Shown one piece after another: positions 29,007-36,830 of a DNA stretch of 36,830 bases. The position numbers were made by a program, and so were the translations under genes. The notes beneath the pieces are model-generated. The model was not told the origin of the DNA. It was given only the letters and a program-made list of their open reading frames with translations, and searched no databases. This DNA comes from Flammula alnicola (taxonomy: Eukaryota; Basidiomycota; Agaricomycetes; Agaricales; Strophariaceae): contig JADNRV010000421.1 of the NCBI GenBank assembly GCA_015499995.1, positions 1-36,830 on the forward strand, read 5' to 3'. The stretch's first letter is position 1. The number at the start of each line of letters is the position of its first letter.

Positions 29007-29358
29007 TGAGGGACTCTGGATAGGGGGTAATCCTGGATTCGAGCAGGGCCATGGTCAAAGTGTCAAAGTGTCCTGCTGCCCCAGCAAGTTTCTGTATTTC
29101 GGCAGTGAAGTTCCACAAGTGCCTAGGGCCCTGGTTGTTCCCGGGCCAGTGGTGTTGACTCTCTGAGCTGGTGTTATGCGCTGTTTGCAGAGGACCCGAC
29201 CTGGTCGATGGCGGTGGGGGCTTCAGCCCTTGCTTAGCTATGACCACATAGATTTTACCAGTGAATCAGGGAGGGCCTGGCAGGCTCTTCTCAGATCTGG
29301 GTGACCCTCCTGTCCATCCCAATATTCCTATCTACTGTTTGTTGTCTCGCATGCTCCC
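29007..29358 (+). other. LINE-A 3'UTR remnant
   Basis: Starts GAGGGACTCTGG as in the other copies and stops at ATGCTCCC, where the LTR begins. The hairpin element is lost to a deletion (CTGTTTGT joins TGTCTCGC). There is no tail and no gene. Confidence 0.75.
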
Positions 29359-29815
29359 TGTTACGATCACACTTGGTTTGCGCATGCACGCTCGTACGCA
29401 CGTACTTTTTCTCTTTACTTACACTAAGCTATGCACCTTCCATCCACTTCTGATCCCATCACTTGCCGCATAGCTCTCCCTCATATCCTGCTTCTTTTAT
29501 ATGTTTCACTTCTATCTGTCTTACATCCATCGGTTCTGCGATGGATATCTTACATGTATCATAACACGTCTGAGACATGTTTTATCTATTACTCTGGACT
29601 AGCTACTTAGTATAAATACTAGAGTAGCATACAATGTATTCCTTAGCTAGATCTTGAGAATCACACCTTGAGTATCTAGTACACCTTGACTCCTCTTGAA
29701 CACTCTAAGTCGTTTGCGAACGCTTAAGTGACTCCGAATCTCGACCTCAGTCTTGAAGTACGACTTAGGCATTATTTATCCCGTTGGATATCTTATTGCT
29801 TGTCAAGTCGTAACA
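29359..29815 (+). repeat. 5' LTR (457 bp)
   Basis: Begins TGTTACGA and ends TCGTAACA, an 8-bp terminal inverted repeat. The first 416 or so bases match the partial LTR at 36415-36830 with about seven substitutions and as many single-base indels. TATAAATA at 29611-29618. Confidence 0.9.
29611..29618 (+). promoter_or_regulatory. TATA box in the LTR
   Basis: TATAAATA, also present in the 3' LTR copy. Transcription would start near 29645, about 34 bases downstream. Confidence 0.65.
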
Positions 29816-29816
29816 A

Positions 29817-29827
29817 AAGATCTAGCT
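29817..29827 (+). promoter_or_regulatory. Primer-binding site, self-primer type
   Basis: AAGATCTAGCT lies one base after the LTR and is exactly complementary over 11 nt to AGCTAGATCTT at 29645-29655 in the LTR, where the RNA should begin. Matching stops on both sides. It does not start with the TGG typical of tRNA primers. In Tf1 the first 11 nt of the RNA prime reverse transcription in the same way. Confidence 0.65.
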
Positions 29828-29879
29828 CACTCTCAAATCCGCTTGCTATCCAGCATAGCGGTCAACCCATCTTGACACC

Positions 29880-31229
29880 ATGTTTAATCGCTTTGGCATC
29901 CTAGATATTGAAAACTCTAGTGACGAAGAAACCAGACCCGTTGAGGGTACTACCACCCAGCACCCAGAAACTACTGCTAGGCAATACACCAGAGTAGGAA
30001 GAACAGAAAGGAGAACATCAGTATCTCAATCATCAAACGAAGAATATCACGAAGCCAGTGAAAACCCCGATCCAGAAGAATTACCTTCCGCCAGTATCTT
30101 CTCTGAAGAAACACGATCAGGAAACACTGTAACTTTCCTACCCCTTGAAGCACCGCCACTAGATCTGACACCCGGATCAACTGAAGAAACTCAACCCGAC
30201 ATATTTGATTCTGAGATCCGACCAACTGGAATGCCATCTGCAACAGCCGAAATCCTTACCAGTGAAATCAACACTACTTTAGAAACCATGGATGAAGGAA
30301 CGTCCACAGGACCCATCTCGAATAACTCCCAAAAAGAGTTAAACCTGAACTGACCCAAAACCTTTGATGGAGACAATGCCAAGTTCCAATCATGGATGAG
30401 ATCCATCTATCTCTACCTAAATATAAACAGAAAAGTCTTCGACACCGATGAAAAACAGATAGGATTTACCCTATCCTTCATGGCGGAAAAAGCGGCGAAC
30501 ACATGGAGAGAAGAATTTCTAGACTCCCACATTAAACCCGTCACATTCAAAATGGACCTTGGAACCTGGGAAGATTTCTAAAGAAACTCGTCAAAGATTT
30601 CGAAATCTCAGACGAAAAAGGGGATGCCTTCGAACAACTCCACTCATCAGACAAGGAAACAAATCAATCGATGAACACATCTCTGCATTCAAATTACTCA
30701 TAATCAAGACAGGAATGAAAGAACAATTCGCCTTAACAGACCTCTTTGCAAGGTCGATCAACCCTGGACTCCGAGGAGACATCTACGACAAAGTTGAAAC
30801 ACTCCCTGACTCCCTGGAGAAATGGTACGAAGTTGCCAAGAATTATGCTACCAGATGGAGCATAAGAAATAGAATGAAGGCACGACAATCTGGAAAGATC
30901 CCGATTCCCGTCAAAACTGAAAAAAGAACCTGGAACTTCACCAGACCTACACCCCGCGACCCAAACGCCATGGACATTGATGCCATGAGCATCGAGGAAC
31001 GAACCGAACTCATGCGAAAGGGTGCTTGCTTCTTCTGCAAAGAGCAGGGACACCGAGCAGCTGACTGCCCGAAGAAGAAGGGTAAACAACCAGCCAAAAA
31101 ATATGAACTGCCAACAAAGAAGAAGTACAACGCCAAAGATGTGCATGCCCACATCGAGCCTTGATTGAAGACATGGAAGAAGAAGAACAGAATGACCTAT
31201 TTGGTCGTCTGGCAACGACAGATTTTTAA
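29880..31229 (+). pseudogene. gag-like gene of the gypsy element, broken
   Basis: ATG at 29880 (MFNRFGILDIENSSDEE). An acidic Ser/Thr/Glu-rich N-terminus is followed by a TGA at 30351-30353 just before PKTFDGDN. The capsid-like part comes next (FQSWMRSIYLYLNINRKVF, EKAANTWREEF), disturbed by frameshifts near 30577 and before about 30640. The frame is then open with IDEHISAFKLL and PDSLEKWYEVAKNYATR, and a CCHC knuckle CFFCKEQGHRAADC at about 31028-31069. A further shift near 31157 precedes the likely natural stop TAA 31227-31229. The protein would package element RNA; this copy cannot make it whole. Confidence 0.82.
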
Positions 31230-34200
31230 AAGGAGAACTGAATCATGTCAGTCTCTCCATATTATCTATTTACTCAGTACTGGTGGCAGATATCCAGAAT
31301 AAAACTATGTTATTACCATGCTCGATATCTCAAGGCCCCACTGAAATAGAAAAATCATCGAAACCAAAGCCCTGCTTGACTCGGAAGCAGGAGGACTTTT
31401 TATCGACCGACAATTCGCTGAAGAAATGGGACTCGAGCTCACCAAACTCGATGAACCACTCCTGGTAAAAAATGTTGACGGAACCCGAAACAAGGAAGGA
31501 ATGATTACCCATTACGTCAAGTTGGATTTTAGCATCAAAAACAAAACAACTCGTCAACAACTTAAGGTTACATGGCTTTCCAAAAACCAAATCATCCTAG
31601 GTTTCCCATGGCTCCAAAAAGAGAACCCGATGATCGACTGGAAGGCTGGAACCCTGACCTGGAAACCTCGACAGCAATCAAACAAAAAGGAACTTCTCTG
31701 GACTCTTTCCAAAAAAGAATTACCCAAAGGGGATTCATTTAGGAATACCTTGAAGGCAACAATCGAAGAAATCACAGACGAACAGGCAAACGGACCAAGG
31801 ATTGAACCATATGATGAGTCAACCCCAATATTGGAACTAGCGGACCTCCCTCTCACCTCCAACAAGGTGACGGAAACCTCTACGACACGGACAAACTCGA
31901 GGAACTTCTAATTTCTTCAATGAATCTGACGAAGAAGAAGAAGTCTACATTAACCCAAAAGACAACCTCCCAAACCTTGGCGCTAAAACATGAAACACCA
32001 AAAGAAGGGAGAACCTTGGAACAGATGATACCGGCAGAATACCACGACTACCTGGACCTATTCGACGAAAAGACAGCAAATCGATTTCCTATATCCCGAT
32101 CATGGGATCATAAAATCGAAATGAAGAAGGCTTCGAACCAAAGTCTTCAAAGCCTATAATCTATGCACCGGAAGAAATCGAATGGACAAATTCATAAATC
32201 AAACCTGGAAAAAGGATATATCAGACCATCGAAATCTCCCATGGGATCTTCATTTTTCTTTGTTCAAAAGAAAGATGGGAAACTCAGACCCTGTCAAGAT
32301 TATCGGTATCTGAATGATTGGACCATCAAAAATGCCTACCCACTCCACTGATCCCGGAACTTATGGACAAACTGAAGGGCGCCAAATATTTCACTAAACT
32401 CGACGTCCGATGGGATACAACAATGTTCGAATCCGAAAAGGCGACGAATGGAAAGCGGCTTTTAAAACCAACAAGGGACTTTTCGAACCTACAGTCATGT
32501 TCTTCGGAATGTGCAATTCCCCAGCCACCTTCCAAGGAATGATGGATGACATCTTCAAAGACATGATGTCAGAAACAGGCATCGAACATTGGATAATCAT
32601 CTATATGGACGACATCCTGATCTTCTCCAAGGATAAACTCAGATTGCGAGAATACACAAAACGCGTCCTCCAACGCCTCAGGGAAAACGACCTCTATCTG
32701 AAACCGGAGAAATGTTTTTTCGAACAACTAAAACTGGAATACCTGGGAATGATCATCGAAGAAGGCCAGATCTCGATGGATCCTTCGAAGCTCAAAGGCA
32801 TCCGAGATTGGCCAATTCCCAAAACAGTCAAGCAGGTCGATCATTCCTGGGCTTCGGCAACTTCTACCGGCGATTCATCCGGGCATATTCAGAAATAGCC
32901 CGATCACTAAATGAATTACTAAAAAAGGACAAGAACTTCGACTGGACTACTGCAGCCCAAAAATCATTCGACGAACTGAAGAAACGGTTTACTGAAGAAC
33001 CAGTCTTGATAATGGCAGACACCTCCAAGCCCTTCCTTATCGAGTGTGATGCTTCTAAATATGCATCTGGAGCAGTCCTGATGCAAGAAGACTCAAACGG
33101 ACAACTACACCCTTGCAGTTTCATTTCGAAAACCTTCTCACCAGCTGAACGAAACTATGAGATCTATGACAGGGAACTTCTAGCAATGATCAGAGCCCTG
33201 CAGGAATGGCGACACTATATTCAAGGCTCCCAGTTCACGACAATAATCCACTCAGACCATAAAAACTTGATGTATTTCAGATCGACACAGAAACTAAATC
33301 GAAGACAAGCCAGATGGTCGCTCTACCTATCCGAATTTGATATCAAATTGATCCATCAAGCAGGAAGCAAGATGGTTCAATCTGATACCCTGTCCCGACG
33401 ACCAGACTTCATCCCTGACGAGGACCACGACAATGAAGACCAAACCTTACTACCAGAAAACCTATTCATCAATCTAATCGACCTCGACCTCCAAGAAAAG
33501 ATTGCTTCCTCGGAGAAATATGACACGGAAGCAACAGAGGCAATCAAACGTCTATTGGATGATGGACCAAAGAACTTGCAAAACGACCTTGAAGACTGGA
33601 CAATCGAAGACCTAGACGGAAAGGACATGCTCTTTTATAAAGGCAAGAATTATATACCGGACGACCGGAACCTACGTCGAGAAATTGTGAAGAGATACCA
33701 TGATTCACCCACTGCTGGACACCCTGGACAACTGGAAACCTTTAACGCGCTCAAGGAACATTATTGGTGGCCCGGAATGCGAACCTTTGTCAACAACTAC
33801 GTAAAAGGATGTGGCGCATGCCAACAATTTAAAATAAACAGGTCACCTTCCAAGCCAAGCTTAATGCCAATCGAAGGCTCAGAATCGAAAAGACCATGGG
33901 CAGACCCGACAATGGACTTCATTACCGGACTACCACCTATTGAAGGGAAAGACGCCATATTGGTCGTGGTCGACCATGGATCTACCGGGGGGGTGATCAC
34001 CATCCCCTGTTCTACTTCGACAACGGAAGAAGAGACAGGCCAACTTTTACTTGACAACCTTTACAAGAGGTTTGGTCTATCTGACAGTATCCTGTCTGAC
34101 CGAGGCCCCCAATTCGCTGCAAGAGCATTTAGAGAACTCCTCCGACTCCTTGGAATCAAATCAAAATTGACGACCGCTTACCACCCACAAGGGGATGGAG

Positions 34201-34943
34201 CCACTGAACGAGTCAATCAAGAAATTGAAGCCTATATTTCAATCTTTTGCTCATCAAACCCAGACACTTGGCTCTACAAGTTAAGCACCATGGAATTCAC
34301 CTACAACGATCGGAGACACGCAGATAGGACAAGAACCCCATTCGAACTAACCTTGGGATATTCACCATTGGCAATCCCCACGTCATACGAAAACACAAAA
34401 TTTCCAAACGTTGAAGAAAGAATGAAACGCCTAATCGAAGACCGAAAGGAAGCCCTTGCCGCACATGAGCTGGCAAGAGCAAGAATGGCCGAACGTCGCC
34501 GATCAAACTTTGTCCCATTCAAAAAAGGACAAAAAGTGTGGCTTGATTCCAGAAATCTGAAAACCCGGTATAACAAAAAGATGAAGCCAAAACGCGAAGG
34601 ACCATTCGAAATCCTAGATGTTCTCGGACCATCAACGTATCGCCTTCAACTCCCCAAGAACTGGAAGATCCACGATGTATTCCATGCCACTCTCCTCATG
34701 CCATACACGGAAAACAACATCTACGGGAAGAACTTCACACAGCCACCTCCTGATATCATTGATGGAGAAGAAGAATACGAGGTCAAAGCTATTCTTAATC
34801 ACAAAAAGCTTCGAAACAAACAGGTGATGTACTTGACCAGTTGGGAAGGATATTCGATCACCGAGACCACGTGGGAACCAGAGGAGTCATTTGCCAACGC
34901 ACAGGAAATTTTGGACACCTACAAACAGCGCCACGACCTCTGA
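31230..34943 (+). pseudogene. pol of the gypsy element: protease, RT, RNase H, integrase, chromodomain
   Basis: Protease motif TKALLDSEAGG (31352-31390) has Glu where the usual DSGA has Gly. The RT lies at about 32200-32880 with [37 protein letters not shown] and IIYMDDILIFS, crossed by several one-base shifts (near 31345, 31900, 32125, 32350, 32415, 32840). After 32850 one frame stays open to 34943. RNase H has IECDASKYASGAVL, YDREL, HSDHKNL and QSDTLSRRPD. The integrase has the HD...GH and CGACQ zinc motif, then TMDFITGLP, LSDRGPQFA and GATERVNQ. The C-terminal chromodomain is YEVKAILNHKK, YLTSWEGY, TTWEPEESF, which in chromoviruses directs insertion to marked chromatin. Confidence 0.88.
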
Positions 34944-36345
34944 CATTTGACGATCATCCCGAACACAGCTGGATCATGTCAAGCCTCACTGCCTTAGCCC
35001 ATCGAATCATGACCAACGACATCGTCTTACCCCCTGTCCCAAATATTCACCACCCTTACCCTACTTCTCTGGAATCTTCCTGGACTGGAAACCGGTGCGA
35101 AACACTGATGACAACGAACAAGAAGAATGGGAACGCGAGATGCTCAACCTGGAAATGATCAGACTCAGACTCGAGTATCGCCTTGCACAGCTCGAATCCC
35201 TCCTGAACTCCTCCTTCAACGATCCAGAAAAGGTGGAGGGACAAGAGACTATTTAAACTTGGACGACCTCTCGACCATCCACTAGAACTTAGAGCTAGCC
35301 TCACCTCGAAACTTGAACCCTCTCGGAAAAAAACTCTCTCCCAAACCTCTTCATCCACAGATGTCCCAGACCTCCTGATCATCCACGGAACATTCAGAAA
35401 TACCGCTCCCTCTCCGCACTCCGACAGACAACAAACAACCTCTCCTCATTCCTCGAATCAAACAAGCCCGACGAGCTTTGAAACAGCTCCAGAACTAGGT
35501 TCGGACTCTCCCGTCCCCGACCACACTGATACCGAAATGGATCCAAATGACTTCCCGCTTGGAAATCCCAATTACTTACTCTGTTACTCGACGATCTCTA
35601 GACTTGATGCTCAGCGACAGCGAGCACACTACGTATGTACGAACCTTCATCCAACTCGACTTAGAAGCTACCGCCACTTTCAACACCCTTGAAGAAGTCT
35701 GCAACACCTCTCTCGAAACCAGCAACGTCTTGCAACAGATGGAACTATCAAGAACCGTGATACAAAGTCGCATCAATACCCTAAACCGAAACACAGAGCG
35801 CCTGATCAACAGGCTCAACAACAACTTAACATTCCGCAATGCCTACACGCACCTACTTGACCGACAACCCCTGTCAGCGAGCTGGAATGGCAGAAGAGCC
35901 GATCCATGCAGATGCTTTCCAACCCCACCCATCCGACCAACACCCTCTCGACCCAGGACACTACACTTCACACAACCACGAATCATCCCCAGACCCACTG
36001 AAACCTCACCCCTGCACCATTCCCCGACACCACGTCGACATCTCCCACCTGTGCCCACGCAGCCTCCACCCAATCCACCGACAGCAGGACCCAGCCAATC
36101 CTCGCAAATTCGATATGGATACTCGGACCATCATACCAATGCAGCAAGAAGAACTGCAGTACCTTGCCCCTTGGCAGAGATGTCGAACCTGCAATGAACA
36201 TGGACACGTACAAGCAGACTGCAAACAGTACAAGTGTCCAATCTGCTGGAGATGGCAACCCAGGACACTCCGAGGGGAACTGTCCCCACAAGCATTATGA
36301 CGACGAGGACGATGACCGAGGCCACTACTGGGGATGACGCGACTG
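34944..36345 (+). pseudogene. Additional 3' ORF of the gypsy element, paired zinc knuckles, frameshifted
   Basis: Between pol and the 3' LTR lie 1.4 kb of coding-like sequence in several frames: an acidic helical stretch (EEWEREMLNLEMIRLR, near 35130), a coiled-coil-like part (from LDLEATATFNTLEEV to INRLNNNL, 35655-35830), a Pro/His-rich region, then CRTCNEHGHVQADC at 36184-36225 followed by CPICWRW. After one frameshift near 36260 comes a GHSEGNC-type continuation and an acidic tail to a stop near 36345. The knuckles suggest nucleic-acid binding. Function unknown; I recall similar 3' ORFs in some basidiomycete gypsy elements but cannot verify that here. Confidence 0.6.
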
Positions 36346-36401
36346 ACCGATACATCGCCGGAGATGATGGGTGGGCTTAAAGATGAGGACATCTTCGATC
36401 T

Positions 36402-36412
36402 AGAAAGGGGGT
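36402..36412 (+). promoter_or_regulatory. Polypurine tract
   Basis: AGAAAGGGGGT lies two bases before the 3' LTR start (TGTTACGA), the standard place for the plus-strand primer. Confidence 0.7.
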
Positions 36413-36414
36413 AA

Positions 36415-36830
36415 TGTTACGATCGCCACCTGGTTCGCGCACGCACGCTCGTATGCACGTACTTTTTCTCTTTACTTACACTAGCTATGCACCTTCCATC
36501 CACTTCGATCCCATCACTTGCCGCATAGCTCTCCCCCATATCCGCTTCTTTTATATGTTTCACTTCTATCTGTTTACATCCATCGGTTCTGCGATGGATA
36601 TCTTACATGTATCATAACACGTCTGAGACATGTTTTATCTATTACTCGGACTAGCTACTTAGTATAAATACTAGAGTAGCATACAATGTATTCCTTAGCT
36701 AGATCTTGAGAATCACACCTTGAGTATCTAGTACACCTTGATCCTCTTGAACACTCTAAGTCGTTTGCGAACGCTTAAGTGACTCCGAATCTCGACCTCA
36801 GTCTTGAAGTACGACTTAGGCATTATTTAT
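36415..36830 (+). repeat. 3' LTR, cut by the window end
   Basis: Begins TGTTACGATCGCC and follows the 5' LTR through the TATA box and the AGCTAGATCTT start to CATTATTTAT. About 40 bases remain outside the window. Confidence 0.9.

Larger units (their letters stand above)
27108..29358 (+). mobile_element. Degenerate family-A LINE (copy C), truncated at both ends
   Basis: Plus-strand remnant: ORF1 middle part, a large deletion into ORF2, RNase H and C-terminal regions, and part of the 3'UTR. Its 3' end is cut at 29358 by the gypsy LTR, so the rest may lie right of the window. Many CpG sites are changed to TpG/CpA relative to the intact copies. Confidence 0.8.
29359..36830 (+). mobile_element. 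Ty3/gypsy chromovirus (Tf1/sushi-like), right end outside the window
   Basis: 5' LTR 29359-29815, primer site 29817-29827, gag-like region 29880-31229, pol to 34943, an additional 3' ORF 34944-36345, a polypurine tract at 36402-36412, and a partial 3' LTR from 36415. Pol order is protease, RT, RNase H, integrase, chromodomain, as in Ty3/gypsy chromoviruses. Gag and the first half of pol carry many frameshifts and one TGA, while the second half is open for 743 codons. The LTRs differ by several transitions and single-base indels, so the copy is not recent. It sits in a LINE-A 3'UTR. Confidence 0.9.

Noticed and set aside
29816..29840. tRNA primer-binding site
   Set aside because: No TGG start and no recognisable tRNA 3' complement; the 11-nt self-complementarity explains it better.

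Overview
This is a transposon-dominated stretch of a filamentous fungal genome, most likely a basidiomycete (Agaricomycetes). The pointers are 42-62 nt GT-AG introns, poly(A)-tailed LINEs of Tad1-like type, a chromodomain Ty3/gypsy element, and a gene resembling the cysteine-cluster (CxC5/CxC6) proteins of KDZ DNA transposons. I see no host housekeeping gene, tRNA, rRNA or CRISPR. Almost every base belongs to a mobile element or to an element inserted into another.

Layout. (1) 1-5691: a LINE of family A whose 5' end (5'UTR and ORF1 start) is inverted against its 3' part (ORF2, 3'UTR, poly-A), as in twin priming; its 3'UTR is split at 4583-5593 by a short family-B LINE with target-site duplications (TSDs). 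(2) 5692-8718 plus 14437-15039: an older minus-strand family-A LINE, the target of the others. It also carries an unclassified 284-bp insert at 7890-8173. (3) 8719-14421: a plus-strand family-A LINE inside that target with 15-bp TSDs. It has a 120-bp 5'UTR, an open ORF1 of 705 codons, a TAATG overlap, and an ORF2 of 885 codons that lost the end of the endonuclease and the start of the RT in frame. (4) 15040-18269 and 18270-19287: two plus-strand family-B LINEs, both 5'-truncated with poly-A. (5) 19288-27107: an old CpG-depleted minus-strand family-A LINE split by (6).

(6) 20326-26127 is the most interesting object: a 5.8-kb DNA transposon with TIR-like ends, GGAAT-rich subterminal arrays and 8-bp TSDs (GTCAGGGG). 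Its two minus-strand spliced genes are a KDZ/CxC transposase-like gene and an unrecognised acidic/Lys-rich companion gene. Each is spoiled by one in-frame TGA. (7) 27108-29358: a degenerate plus-strand family-A LINE. (8) 29359 to the window end: a Ty3/gypsy chromovirus with a 5' LTR, an 11-nt primer site complementary to the predicted RNA 5' end (Tf1-like self-priming), broken gag and pol, an extra 3' ORF with paired zinc knuckles, and a 3' LTR cut by the window edge.

How it fits together. LINE families A and B differ in protein but share the same 3' tail, suggesting common recognition by the RT. The older copies have lost CpG as TpG/CpA, and six premature stops in them are all TGA (three are CGA in a paralogue), as expected from cytosine methylation and deamination or a RIP-like process. 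Insertion order can be partly read: minus LINE-A, then plus LINE-A copies, then LINE-B in one of them; separately, minus LINE-A, then the KDZ-like element; and LINE-C, then the gypsy element.
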